A DNA stretch of 32,149 nucleotides from Afipia sp. P52-10 (GCF_000516555.1 NZ_AZSJ01000003.1:2290664-2322812); one strand, 5' to 3'; shown: positions 1 to 10,394, counted from the first letter of the stretch. Numbers and translations: made by a program. The notes: generated from the letters alone by a model not told the origin.

Positions 1-214
1 CCCGCCCGGTGGCCGGCCCGCCGATCGGCTCGTTCAGCTCCTGGCCCTTGGAGAGGCGTGGCCGCATCGCCGGGTCGACCGACATATACAGGTTCTGGAT
101 CTGGATCTCGCCGTCGCGGGCATCCGGCACCGTGCGCTCGTGCACCGCGAAATCGGTTTCGCGCGGCATGCCGTCGGGACGTTTGACGAGATGGATTTCC
201 GTGCTCTTGGCCAT
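1..214 (-). CDS. NADP-dependent oxidoreductase, N-terminal part (cut by window edge)
   Basis: Seen: an ATG at 214-212 on the minus strand opens a frame of 71 codons that runs off the left edge without a stop. A purine-rich AAGGAAA lies about 6 bases upstream of the start. The peptide begins MAKSTEIHLVKRPDGMP and contains NLYMSVDPAMRPRL. This block, Leu-Tyr-x-Ser-Val-Asp-Pro-x-Met-Arg, is typical of the N-terminal domain of the zinc-independent medium-chain reductases (CurA / prostaglandin reductase / leukotriene-B4 dehydrogenase group). Those enzymes reduce the double bond of alpha,beta-unsaturated carbonyls with NADPH in the cytoplasm. The Rossmann domain is outside the window, so substrate cannot be judged. 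It lies 184 bases downstream of the desaturase on the same strand, too far to claim an operon. Confidence 0.8.
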   Translation of the reverse strand, partial: MAKSTEIHLVKRPDGMPRETDFAVHERTVPDARDGEIQIQNLYMSVDPAMRPRLSKGQELNEPIGGPATGR

Positions 215-398
215 GGCGCGTTTCCTTCGATGATGTGTCGTTGCTGGGCATCTGCCGCGGAGCCGATTCATACGGCATCCGCTGCGTGCTTCAATCGGCG
301 GATCGGGCAGGGGTCTACCCCGCAGGGCCATAACAGGACGGCGGCGTACGCTTTGCCGCGTGCGCCGCCGTCAGATCGTCATGGCCTGATCGGGCGTT

Positions 399-1412
399 TC
401 AGGACTTCGATGTCGCCAGCACCGGGGCCGGTGTTTCGGCCGCGACCGGCGCGTCGTGCTTGGTCGAGGCGCAGTCGCGCAGCAGGCCGCTGAAATAGCC
501 GCGGGTGATATGGGCGAGCTGGGGATAGGGCTCGCGCGACATCAAGAGACGGTGCAGTTCGGCCAGCCGGAAGCATGGAATGCCCGGAAACAGATGATGC
601 TCCAGATGGTAGTTGAGGCCCCACGGCGCGATCAGCCACAGCTCCCAGAACGGGGCGATGACGGTGCGGCTCTCGTTCAGCACATGCTCGTGCTCCACCG
701 CATAATGTTCGGCGACGTTGCGGATATAGCGGATGCCCAGGAACACGGTGGCGAGCGGCACGATCCAGTACAGCACCAGCAGCTTCCAGAAGCCGAACGC
801 GATCGAGGCGACCAGAAGCGAGGCGAAGAAGAACAGCCGCGCCCGGTTCACCGCCGCGGGAATGTCGCGGGTTTCCTTGTTCTGGTGGAAGCCGCCGAGC
901 GCGGTCTTGATCTTGAGGCCGGAAAAATACTGCATGATGTGCTTGAGCACGACCCGCGGCGGCGCCGGAAAGTGGAACTCGGCCAGTTCCGCATTGCGAA
1001 CCCAGTCCGGGTCCTTTTCGCCGTTCAGCTCCCGGTGGTGGGCAAAGTGGCTGTTCCGGTAGCCGGCCATCGAGGTGGTGGTCGGCAGGGCGACGATCTC
1101 GCCGACGAAGTCGTTCAGCGAGCGGTTGGTGTAGGCGCGATAATGGGCGGCGTCGTGCATGAGCCCGCCGAGGCCATTGATGCGCGAGCCGATCACGACC
1201 ACCGCGAGCGCATAGATCAGGGGATTCCACCAGGTTTCGCTGATCAGCACGGCGGCGGCGATCAGCGCATATTCCAGCAGGGCGGCTGCCGAAAACTTCA
1301 CGCTGTCGATTTGCGACAGGTTGCGGATCTCGTCCTTGGTTAACAGGCGCGGAATATCCCGCACGCAAGCATCGCCAAGCTTCGCCGAGCGTGCCACCAC
1401 CGCTTCACTCAT
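399..1412 (-). CDS. Fatty acid desaturase family membrane protein
   Basis: A 337-residue integral membrane di-iron enzyme that should introduce a double bond or hydroxyl into an acyl or related lipid chain. The three histidine boxes are all present: HDAAH at 86-90, HFAHH at 122-126 and HLEHH at 269-273, the arrangement of the membrane desaturase superfamily. Hydrophobic segments lie near 42-80 and 194-228, and the histidine boxes would face the cytoplasm. I chose the ATG at 1412, because GGAG sits 7-8 bases upstream and the residues before it in the longer frame do not resemble the family. The gene is divergent from the GGDEF-EAL gene, and a perfect TTAA-N7-TTAA motif lies 75 bases upstream of its start. 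Substrate unknown: the family also includes sphingolipid and carotenoid modifying enzymes, so no symbol is assigned. Confidence 0.88.
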   Translation of the reverse strand: MSEAVVARSAKLGDACVRDIPRLLTKDEIRNLSQIDSVKFSAAALLEYALIAAAVLISETWWNPLIYALAVVVIGSRINGLGGLMHDAAHYRAYTNRSLNDFVGEIVALPTTTSMAGYRNSHFAHHRELNGEKDPDWVRNAELAEFHFPAPPRVVLKHIMQYFSGLKIKTALGGFHQNKETRDIPAAVNRARLFFFASLLVASIAFGFWKLLVLYWIVPLATVFLGIRYIRNVAEHYAVEHEHVLNESRTVIAPFWELWLIAPWGLNYHLEHHLFPGIPCFRLAELHRLLMSREPYPQLAHITRGYFSGLLRDCASTKHDAPVAAETPAPVLATSKS

Positions 1413-1487
1413 CGATTGACTCCATGAACGCCGAACCCGAGAGAGCGGAGCGAAAATACCGCTTTCGGCGAAAACCACCAAGCGACG

Positions 1488-1502
1488 TTAACCGGACGTT
1501 AA
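1488..1502 (-). promoter_or_regulatory. Candidate CtrA-binding site (TTAA-N7-TTAA)
   Basis: Two TTAA half-sites are separated by exactly seven bases. Read on the minus strand, the second half continues as TTAAC, so the site matches the full TTAA-N7-TTAAC consensus of the cell-cycle regulator CtrA. It lies 75 bases upstream of the desaturase start and 158 bases upstream of the GGDEF-EAL start. A further half-site, TTAA at 1512-1515 followed after seven bases by TAAA, lies next to it. The motif match is seen; CtrA binding is inference. Confidence 0.55.
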
Positions 1503-1660
1503 GGCCAAATTTTAACGTTTGGTAAATATCTGGGGCAGGCGCGGGAAGACCGCAAGGCGGGGAACCAGCGGCAGCTGCGGCCGGCTGCACTAACAATTGG
1601 TTAACCGCTCCAATGAATTACTAACGATATTGACTCAGGATTAGTTCATTTGCGGGCGAT

Positions 1661-4027
1661 ATGAATACCTTACGCCCGCGTGCACGAGATGGGTTGATGG
1701 CTTTCCTGAAACTTCGACAGCCGAAGGACGACGCGCAGCTGCCGCCCGCGATTTACGTGGCGCTGGTCGACTCGCTGTTCCAGAACTTCATGGCCTCGTT
1801 CGCGGGTACGGTGTGCGCTGCCATCGCCGCGCTGCTGACGGCCTGGGAAACCGGCGCGGTCTGGCTCTGGCCCTGTGCGCTGCTGATCATCGCCGTGGGC
1901 GTCATGCGCACCTACGACATGCGCGCCTACGAGACGACCGGAAAGCCGCTGACGGCGGAGACCGCTCCGGCCTGGGAGCGCCGCTACGCGATCGGCGCGA
2001 TCGCCTACGCCGGTTCGCTCGGACTGTGGTGCTGGGTCGCGCTGATGCAAAGCGACGATGCCGTCGCCCATCTGCTCTGCCTCTCGGTGACCATCGGCTA
2101 CATCGCCGCAGGTGCCGGTCGAAACTATGGACGGCCGCGCATCGCCTATCTCCAGGTGGTCGCAGCCTGCGGGCCGATGGTGCTGGCGCTGCTGCTGCAG
2201 AGCGACGTCTATTATGTCTCGCTGGGATTGCTGAATGCCCTGTTCTTCATCGCGCTGAGGAACATCACGCTTGATCTGCACAAGGTGTTCGTGCGGGCGC
2301 TGGTGGCCGGCGAAACCATCACGTCGATCGCCAACCAGTTCGATACCGCGCTCAATAACATGCCGAACGGCCTGTGCATGTTCGGTGCGGATGGCCGGCT
2401 CGCCGTCATCAACAAGCGCTTCACCGATATGATGAACATGCGCCACGACACCGTGGCGCTGGGTGCGAGCGCGCGTGAGCTGCTGTCGGCCTGCGTCGAT
2501 GCGCATGCGATCTCGGTGGAGAGTGCCAACGCCATCGTCACCGGCGCTGAAGCCGGCAAGACGGCCGAGATCGTCACGGCCGATGCCGGGCTCGCCGACG
2601 ACCGGGCGCTGGAGTGGACGTTCCAGCCGATGGATGGCGGCGGCATCGTCATGCTGGTCGAGGATGTCACCGAACGGCGCAACACCCAGGCCAAGATCAG
2701 CCGCATGGCGCGGTTCGACCAGCTCACCGGGTTGCCGAACCGCCAGTCGTTCCGCGACGAGATCGCCGCATATCTCGGCAGCGAGAATGGCGAAGCATTG
2801 GCGGCGCTGTTGTTCGTGGATCTGGATCAGTTCAAGCAGGTCAACGATACGCTCGGCCATCCGTGTGGCGACCGACTTCTGTGCGAGGTTGCCGATCGTC
2901 TGCGCGAACTGCTCGGCCCGAACGACTACGTGGCTCGTTTCGGCGGCGATGAGTTCGTGGTGTTCCTCCGCAACATCGAGGCGGAAGAGAGCGCCTCGGG
3001 GCTCGCCCGCAGGATCGTCGACCGCCTGAGCGAACGCTACGAGATCGACCATCATCAGATCGAGATCGGCGCCAGCATCGGCATCGCCATGGCTTCCGCC
3101 GGTGTGAGTGCCGACAATCTGCTGAAGAATGCCGATATGGCGCTCTACCGTGCCAAGGCGGACGGCCGTGGCATGTTCTGCTTCTTCCGCGAAGAGATGG
3201 CGTCCGCGCTGGAGGCGCGCCGTACGCTGGAGATCGATCTGCGGCAGGCGCTCGCCAACGAAGAATTCGAGCTCTACTACCAGCCGCTCGTCAATCTGAA
3301 GACCGGGCGGATTTCGACCTGCGAAGCCTTGCTGCGCTGGCGGCATCCGGTGCGCGGCGTGGTGTCGCCGGCCGACATCATTCCGGTCGCCGAGGAGATG
3401 GGCCTGATCGTCGATCTCGGTCGCTGGATCCTGCGGAAGGCCTGCATGGAGTGCATGACGTGGCCGGAGCAGGTGCGCGTCGCCGTCAACCTGTCGCCGC
3501 TGCAATTCCAACAGCGCAACCTGCTCGACGACATCCGCTATGCGTTGCAGGTGTCGGGGCTGCCGGCACGGCGGCTCGAAATCGAGATCACCGAATCGTC
3601 GCTGTTGCGCAACACGCAACGCACCCGCGACACGCTCGAGGGCATGCGCAGGGAAGGCATCGACATTTCGCTGGACGACTTCGGCACCGGTTATTCGAGC
3701 CTGAGTTACCTGCACAGCTTCCCGCTGCAAAAGGTGAAGATCGATCGCTCGTTCCTGGAAGGCATTCGCGAGGACAAGCCGCTGACGCTGTTGCGCGGCG
3801 TGGCCCGGCTGTCCACCGATCTCGGCATGGCGGTGGCGGTCGAGGGGATCGAGACCAACGAGCAATTGGAAATCGTCGCCGCCGACGGCACCGTGACCGA
3901 GGTGCAGGGCTATCTGTTCGGACGCCCGGTGGCGGCGAGCCAGATCCGGCAGCTGCTCGTAGCCTCGCACGCGCGCCGTCCGGAGGACCTGGACGATCTC
4001 GCTCGCGCCAAGCGCTCGATTGGGTAA
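1661..4027 (+). CDS. Membrane PAS-GGDEF-EAL protein (c-di-GMP synthesis/breakdown)
   Basis: A 788-residue protein. Several membrane spans occupy roughly residues 30-200, a PAS-like domain about 222-340, GGDEF about 345-510 and EAL about 525-765. The GGDEF active site is intact (FGGDEF, 427-432). The inhibitory I-site RxxD that normally ends six residues before it is replaced by GPND (419-422). The EAL domain keeps the expected metal and catalytic residues: EAL at 555-557, N610, E642, D672-D673 (in DDFGTGYSS), K693, E728 and Q749. It could therefore make and degrade cyclic di-GMP, though which activity dominates cannot be read from sequence. The ATG at 1661 has no obvious ribosome binding site. 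The ATG at 1697 is an alternative start that removes 12 residues and no domain. It is transcribed divergently from the desaturase, past a CtrA-type site. Confidence 0.92.
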   Translation: MNTLRPRARDGLMAFLKLRQPKDDAQLPPAIYVALVDSLFQNFMASFAGTVCAAIAALLTAWETGAVWLWPCALLIIAVGVMRTYDMRAYETTGKPLTAETAPAWERRYAIGAIAYAGSLGLWCWVALMQSDDAVAHLLCLSVTIGYIAAGAGRNYGRPRIAYLQVVAACGPMVLALLLQSDVYYVSLGLLNALFFIALRNITLDLHKVFVRALVAGETITSIANQFDTALNNMPNGLCMFGADGRLAVINKRFTDMMNMRHDTVALGASARELLSACVDAHAISVESANAIVTGAEAGKTAEIVTADAGLADDRALEWTFQPMDGGGIVMLVEDVTERRNTQAKISRMARFDQLTGLPNRQSFRDEIAAYLGSENGEALAALLFVDLDQFKQVNDTLGHPCGDRLLCEVADRLRELLGPNDYVARFGGDEFVVFLRNIEAEESASGLARRIVDRLSERYEIDHHQIEIGASIGIAMASAGVSADNLLKNADMALYRAKADGRGMFCFFREEMASALEARRTLEIDLRQALANEEFELYYQPLVNLKTGRISTCEALLRWRHPVRGVVSPADIIPVAEEMGLIVDLGRWILRKACMECMTWPEQVRVAVNLSPLQFQQRNLLDDIRYALQVSGLPARRLEIEITESSLLRNTQRTRDTLEGMRREGIDISLDDFGTGYSSLSYLHSFPLQKVKIDRSFLEGIREDKPLTLLRGVARLSTDLGMAVAVEGIETNEQLEIVAADGTVTEVQGYLFGRPVAASQIRQLLVASHARRPEDLDDLARAKRSIG

Positions 4028-4215
4028 AGGCGGCCTGAAATTTGCTCTCGCTCGCTGATGGCCAGGGGCGCGGGCGTCCCTCATGGCCCGGCCGTGGACG
4101 GAGCTGCCGCCTCCTTCATCACCCCGCCACAACGTAGAGGTTAGGGTTAACCGGCGGTATCCTTTGCGTTGCGTTGGGAATGTATTAACGTTTATCCAGG
4201 TGCAGGACGGGTTCC

Positions 4216-4992
4216 ATGAGTGTGTCCGGAGATGCGGTGATGGTGTCTGCTATTCGGGCAAATCCGAGCTTGGCGGATCGAGGAACGGAACTGCTGAGCC
4301 GGGTGGAATACCGGCTGATGCAATCCGCGGAAGAGCGCGAACAAATCTACCGGTTACGATATCGGGCTTATCTGCAGGAGGGCGCGATCGCGCCCAATGC
4401 TAGCGAGCGGATCGAAGACAAGTTCGACAATCTGCCGAATTCCTGGATTTTCGGGCTTCATGTCGAGGGGGAACTGGCAAGTTCCATCCGTATCAGCGTC
4501 GCGACGCCTGAATTGCCCCTGACGCCTGCCGTCGACGCGTTTCCCGATTATCTTGAGCCGGAACTGGCGCGTGGCAAGATCATCGTCGACCCCAACCGCT
4601 TCGTGGCCGACCCGCTGCGGACCAAGCGAATTCCCGAATTGCCGTATCTGACCGTGCGGCTCGGATACGTCGCCTGCGGACACTTTAATGCCGATATCGG
4701 CACGGCCACGGTGCGGGCCGAACATCAGGCGTTCTATCGCCGTGTATTCCTGCAGGACGTGTGGTGCGCGCCAAGGCCCTATCCCAGCCTGATCAAGCCG
4801 CTGTCGCTGATGGCCGCTCATTATCCGACCGTGCGGGACAAGATCTTCCGCCGCTATCCTTATTTCCGTTCGACCGACGAAGAACGGCAGCGGCTGTTCG
4901 GGGCAGTCGCGCAAGGCACGCTGCCGATGATGCCGCCGCAACTCGAGGACGGGGCGCTGGTGACGCTGCAGCCGCGCCAGCCGATCATCTAG
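4216..4992 (+). CDS. FeeM / autoinducer-synthase-like GNAT acyltransferase
   Basis: A 258-residue cytoplasmic protein with the look of the N-acyl amino acid synthase (FeeM) and acyl-homoserine-lactone synthase branch of the GNAT fold. Visible hallmarks are the early REQIYRLRYRAYL helix (41-53), the acidic pair D68 and D71 in ERIEDKFDNLP, and R92 in SSIRIS. Their spacing is close to that of Asp45, Asp48 and Arg70 in LuxI-type enzymes. Known relatives join an acyl chain from acyl-ACP to an amino acid or to S-adenosylmethionine. No LuxR-type receptor gene is nearby, so quorum signalling is not supported, and an N-acyl amino acid product is equally possible. The ATG at 4216 follows a GGACGGG sequence; a second ATG lies at 4240. 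It stands alone, 188 bases after the GGDEF-EAL gene. Confidence 0.7.
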   Translation: MSVSGDAVMVSAIRANPSLADRGTELLSRVEYRLMQSAEEREQIYRLRYRAYLQEGAIAPNASERIEDKFDNLPNSWIFGLHVEGELASSIRISVATPELPLTPAVDAFPDYLEPELARGKIIVDPNRFVADPLRTKRIPELPYLTVRLGYVACGHFNADIGTATVRAEHQAFYRRVFLQDVWCAPRPYPSLIKPLSLMAAHYPTVRDKIFRRYPYFRSTDEERQRLFGAVAQGTLPMMPPQLEDGALVTLQPRQPII

Positions 4993-5351
4993 ATATCCTT
5001 AGGGCCTGGCATTTGGGTCGTCCGGCGGTTCTTGCACCTGCCTGCAAGCGGTGCGGCGCTGTCCCCGGAAAGACCTTGCTCGAACAAGACCTTGCGAAAG
5101 GCGGGATAGGCTTGCGGCGGTCGTTGCCGGCGGCCTTGCGTGCGAAAACGGCTGTCCCATCGCATCAACTTGTCAAAACTTCACCGTCGCGCCACATTTA
5201 CGGGGCATTAACCATAACGGGCGCTTTAACTCGATTCCCCGCATTTGAGCCGTTCGATCAACCCCTCATCAAGGTTGACGGAACGTTCGCTTAACCATCG
5301 CCCTGTAGACCGGATACAGGGTCTGAAAATCGTGAGCGTGGAGGCTCCGGA
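4993..5351. other. Intergenic stretch upstream of pal
   Basis: These 359 bases hold no convincing gene. Short open frames here lack ribosome binding sites and recognisable composition. Seen: a small hairpin with CTTGCA/TGCAAG arms just after the acyltransferase gene, two copies of AGACCTTGC about 17 bases apart, and an A/T-richer zone with repeated TTAAC-like words from about 5205 to 5300. The latter is the most likely pal promoter region. Confidence 0.5.
5170..5198 (+). promoter_or_regulatory. Weak candidate sigma-70 promoter for pal
   Basis: TTGTCA at 5170-5175 and CACATT at 5193-5198 are separated by 17 bases, close to a housekeeping -35/-10 pair, and lie about 150 bases upstream of pal. 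A competing weak pair is TTAACC (5291-5296) and GATACA (5313-5318). Neither is strong; this is pattern matching only. Confidence 0.25.
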
Positions 5352-5843
5352 ATGAACACTATGCGTATCCTCCAGGGTGTGAAGTTGGCTGCGGTGGTGG
5401 CCGTGGCCCTGTCGATGGCGGCTTGTGCCAACAAGAATCCGCTTGGCGCCGATGGAGCGATGGCCAGCGCGGCGTCGCCGGGCAGCCAGCAGGATTTCGT
5501 TGTCAACGTTGGCGACCGCGTCTTCTTCGAGAGCGATCAGACCGATCTGACGCCGCAGGCGATTGCGACGCTCGACAAGCAGGCGCAGTGGCTGCAGCAG
5601 TACAACCGCTACACCTTCACCATCGAAGGCCACGCCGACGAGCGCGGCACCCGCGAGTACAACATTGCGCTCGGCGCCCGCCGTGCGCAGTCGGTGCGTG
5701 CCTATCTCGCCTCGCGCGGCATCGATCCGAGCCGCATGCGGACGATCTCCTACGGCAAGGAGCGTCCGGTGGCGGTCTGTAACGACATCTCCTGCTGGTC
5801 GCAGAACCGCCGTGCTGTGACGGTGCTCAACGCCAGCTCCTGA
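5352..5843 (+). CDS. pal: Peptidoglycan-associated lipoprotein Pal
   Basis: A 163-residue outer-membrane lipoprotein of the Tol-Pal complex, which holds the outer membrane to the cell wall and helps it constrict at division. A signal peptide ends at LSMAAC, giving a lipidated Cys25; Met at position -3 makes the lipobox slightly atypical. The OmpA-like peptidoglycan-binding domain occupies about 48-160. It has GHADERGT (93-100) and NIALGARRA (104-112), which contain the Asp and Arg expected to contact diaminopimelate. Length is normal for Pal. The start has GTGGAGG about 10 bases upstream. cpoB follows on the same strand, but a terminator separates them. The usual upstream tolQRAB genes are not in the preceding 5.3 kb. 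Confidence 0.95.
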   Translation: MNTMRILQGVKLAAVVAVALSMAACANKNPLGADGAMASAASPGSQQDFVVNVGDRVFFESDQTDLTPQAIATLDKQAQWLQQYNRYTFTIEGHADERGTREYNIALGARRAQSVRAYLASRGIDPSRMRTISYGKERPVAVCNDISCWSQNRRAVTVLNASS

Positions 5844-5876
5844 TGCGCGGGCAGGGTTTGTTCAAGCCAACAAGCG

Positions 5877-5899
5877 ACGGCGCCCGCGGGCGCCGTTTT
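5877..5899 (+). terminator. Rho-independent terminator after pal
   Basis: A perfect 20-base palindrome, ACGGCGCCCGCGGGCGCCGT (5877-5896), is followed by a run of T (5896-5899). It lies 34 bases after the pal stop and before cpoB, so cpoB probably also has a promoter of its own. Confidence 0.75.
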
Positions 5900-6025
5900 C
5901 GTTCGTGCGCTCATGCGCTGCAATGTGTCGCGCGCTTTGCGAACATCACATTTTTGGCGTACTCACTGGGCTAATGTCGTGGCGGTTCCCGGACTGCGGG
6001 AACGGCCTTACCGTATCAGGCAGCA

Positions 6026-7003
6026 ATGTTTCCGAGATCGACAGTGATGATGTGCGCCGCGGTGCTGATCGCGCCGGCGCCTGCGTTCGCGCAATACCAG
6101 CAGCCGTATCAGCAACAGTACCAGCAGATGGATGAGACCGACGCGGTCGTGCGCGTCGAGCAGCTTGAGAACAAGCTACGGCAGCTCACCGGCGAGAATG
6201 AGCAACTGCAGTACCGGGTTCGCCAACTTGAAGAGCAGTTGCGCCAGCAGGGCGGTGCGCAGGCAGCGCCTGCCAGCCGTCCGGCATCGGCCGCGGCTCA
6301 GCCGCAGTCGCCGCCGACCTATCAGCAGCAGAGTTATCCGCAGCAGCCTTACCAGCAGGGTGCCGCTGCCGCCCCCTCCTATCCGCCGGCAACGCCGCAG
6401 CCGGGCCGCCGCAACGATGCGTTCGATCCGAACGCCAATCCGAACGCGCCAGGCGTGCCGCGTCAGCTTGGCAGCATCGTTGGTCAGCCGAGTGCACCCG
6501 AGCGTCCCGTCGGCGCGCCGGGCGGGCGCAATGCAGGCGAGCCGCTCGATCTGTCGAGTGTCCATGGCGGCGCACCGCAAGCGGGCGGCGAGACGCAGGT
6601 CGCCACCGCAGCGCCCGGCCAGTCGCCGCGCGACGAATTCGACCTCGGTTACGGTTACATCCAGCGCAAGGACTATGCGCTGGCGGAGGAGACGCTGCGC
6701 GGCTTCGTCAAGAAATATCCGAACGACCGCCTCACGGCCGATGCGCAGTATTGGCTGGGCGAAAGCCTGTTTCAGCGGCAGCGCTATCGTGACGCGGCCG
6801 AGTCCTTCCTGACTGTGACGACGAAGTTCGACACCGCCACGCGCGCGCCCGATGCGCTGTTGCGCCTCGGCCAATCGCTGGCTGCTCTGAAGGAGAAGGA
6901 GGCGGCCTGCGCCGCCTTCGGCGAGGTCACCCGGAAATATCCGCGCGCATCGAGCGGCGTGAAGCAGGGCGTCGATCGCGAGCAGAAGCGCAACGGCTGC
7001 TGA
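6026..7003 (+). CDS. cpoB: CpoB (YbgF) periplasmic Tol-Pal coordinator
   Basis: A 325-residue exported protein. CpoB links peptidoglycan synthesis to Tol-driven outer-membrane constriction. A signal peptide ends at AFA (20-22), giving a mature N-terminus at Q23. A coiled-coil block follows (about 39-76, VEQLENKLRQLTGENEQL), then a long low-complexity linker rich in Pro, Gln and Ala (about 77-200), and a TPR domain (about 202-325) with DEFDLGYGYIQRKDYALAE and repeated YPNDRLTADAQYWLGES-type units. The linker is long compared with the E. coli protein of about 260 residues. The start is not certain: ATGs also occur at 6047 and 6050, but 6026 gives the better signal peptide. tilS begins two bases after the stop, implying co-transcription. 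Confidence 0.9.
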   Translation: MFPRSTVMMCAAVLIAPAPAFAQYQQPYQQQYQQMDETDAVVRVEQLENKLRQLTGENEQLQYRVRQLEEQLRQQGGAQAAPASRPASAAAQPQSPPTYQQQSYPQQPYQQGAAAAPSYPPATPQPGRRNDAFDPNANPNAPGVPRQLGSIVGQPSAPERPVGAPGGRNAGEPLDLSSVHGGAPQAGGETQVATAAPGQSPRDEFDLGYGYIQRKDYALAEETLRGFVKKYPNDRLTADAQYWLGESLFQRQRYRDAAESFLTVTTKFDTATRAPDALLRLGQSLAALKEKEAACAAFGEVTRKYPRASSGVKQGVDREQKRNGC

Positions 7004-7005
7004 GC

Positions 7006-8109
7006 ATGGCCAGGGCCGTCCGGAGCAGCCCTGCGCAAGGAATGAACCAATCGAGCGATGGCGAACGGCCGCTCTCGCATGCCGAGGCGGCCGTCCGGTT
7101 TGCCGGCTTGAAGCATGCCCGCGCCGTCGTGCTAGCCGTCTCCGGCGGCCCGGATTCGACCGCGCTGATGTGGCTCGCCGCGCGTTGGCGCAAGCGGCTG
7201 AGGCGCGGGCCAACATTGATCGCAGTGACGGTTGATCACGGATTGCGTCGGCAGTCGCGGGCGGAAGCCCGTGCTGTGAAGGCGCTTGCGGCTTCGCTCG
7301 GCATCACGCACGCGACGCTGCGTTGGTCGGGGGGCAAACCGCAACGGGGCATTCCGGCCGCAGCCCGCGAGGCGCGATACCGCCTGCTGATCCAGGCGGC
7401 GCGCAAGGCCGGCGCCGGTCATGTGGTCACCGCGCACACGCGCGACGATCAAACCGAAACCTTTCTGATGCGGCTAGCACGCGGCAGCGGTCTTGCCGGC
7501 CTCGGCGGCATGGCCGCGACGTCGGCGCGCGATGGCGTGGTGATTGCGCGGCCGCTGCTCGACGTCCCGAAGGCGCGGCTTATCGCCACACTGATGAAAG
7601 CGAAGATCGCTTACGCCGAAGATCCCACCAATGACGATCCGTCATACACCCGGCCGCGCTGGCGCAGGCTGTTGCCGGTGCTCGCGCAGGAAGGCGTCGA
7701 CAGCCGCACCATTGCCCGCCTGACCGAGCGGCTCGCGCGCGCCAACGTCGCCCTTGAGACGATCGTCGATCGCGCCGATGCGGCGCTCGTGCAATACGAC
7801 GGCGGGCTGCCGGGCGGCACGGTTCGCGAATGCGTCGATGCGCGGGCCTTTGCGATGCTGCCGGATGAAATCCGGTTGCGGCTGTTGCAGCGGATGATCG
7901 ACCGCCTCGGCCATGAGGGGCCGGCGGAGCTTGGCAAGACGGAGACGCTGCTCGACGGTCTGATGGCCGCGGACGCTGCGGGTGGGGTCGAGGCGATTGG
8001 CCGCACGGGCTTCAAGCGGACGCTGGCCGGTGCCATTGTCTTCGCCCGGGGCGGTAGCATTTGCGTCGAGCCGGCGCCGGCGCGGCGCTCTACGAACCGG
8101 CCAAGATAG
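7006..8109 (+). CDS. tilS: tRNA(Ile)-lysidine synthase TilS
   Basis: A 367-residue cytoplasmic ATP-dependent enzyme that converts C34 of tRNA-Ile(CAU) to lysidine, switching its decoding from AUG to AUA. The PP-loop signature SGGPDS is at 46-51. TVDHGLR and HTRDDQTETFLMRLARGSGLAGL are the usual downstream family blocks. The rest is a weakly conserved C-terminal domain shorter than in E. coli (432 residues), as is common in alphaproteobacteria. The first ATG (7006) is two bases after cpoB. An in-frame ATG at 7042 is preceded by AAGGA with no spacer, so 7006 is preferred. Gene order cpoB-tilS-ftsH is commonly seen in this bacterial group. Confidence 0.93.
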   Translation: MARAVRSSPAQGMNQSSDGERPLSHAEAAVRFAGLKHARAVVLAVSGGPDSTALMWLAARWRKRLRRGPTLIAVTVDHGLRRQSRAEARAVKALAASLGITHATLRWSGGKPQRGIPAAAREARYRLLIQAARKAGAGHVVTAHTRDDQTETFLMRLARGSGLAGLGGMAATSARDGVVIARPLLDVPKARLIATLMKAKIAYAEDPTNDDPSYTRPRWRRLLPVLAQEGVDSRTIARLTERLARANVALETIVDRADAALVQYDGGLPGGTVRECVDARAFAMLPDEIRLRLLQRMIDRLGHEGPAELGKTETLLDGLMAADAAGGVEAIGRTGFKRTLAGAIVFARGGSICVEPAPARRSTNRPR

Positions 8110-8445
8110 CCTTAACCCAATGGGCGGATTGCGGTGTTCCAACGGCGGAAGGCGCCTTAAATATCGCCAGAATCTGCTAAAAGGTCACAGTGTTTCCCTT
8201 GGCAGGGCGATGGCTGCTACATAAGTTAGCGGCCTGAGCCTGATCCTGCCCTGAAGCCTGTGTTCGCTCGACAAGAGAACCGGTTTTCGGAACGGGATTG
8301 CGCTTGAACGGACGAGTCACACGACGATTGAGGCATGGAAGACCCTTTCGGCCGCGATGAACTGGGTCTGAACCAACCGGCTGCTCCGGTGTGAGCCGGC
8401 ACAAGGACAAGAGGCCGCGCGGCGCGCGGTGATGAAGGAAGCCCG
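8110..8445. other. Intergenic leader region upstream of ftsH
   Basis: No gene was recognised in these 336 bases. An A/T-richer word pair, CTTGGCA at 8198-8204 and CTACAT at 8217-8222, resembles a heat-shock or housekeeping promoter, but the 12-base spacer is short. If it is used, ftsH would have a leader of about 210 bases. No stable hairpin with a T tract was seen. Confidence 0.4.
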
Positions 8446-10365
<1,920 letters not shown>

Positions 10366-10394
10366 TCCGGCAAGAGACCAGTTACCCTGCTACG

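Noticed and set aside
1670-4132. 820-codon open frame on the minus strand
   Set aside because: It lies opposite the GGDEF-EAL gene, is rich in His, Arg and Gln with no domain, and is a typical high-G+C shadow.
5051-5294. Short plus-strand open frames between the acyltransferase and pal
   Set aside because: No ribosome binding site and no conserved pattern; the region looks regulatory.
8198-8222. Heat-shock (RpoH) promoter for ftsH
   Set aside because: CTTGGCA and CTACAT are present but the 12-base spacer and the missing AAA make the match too weak to claim.
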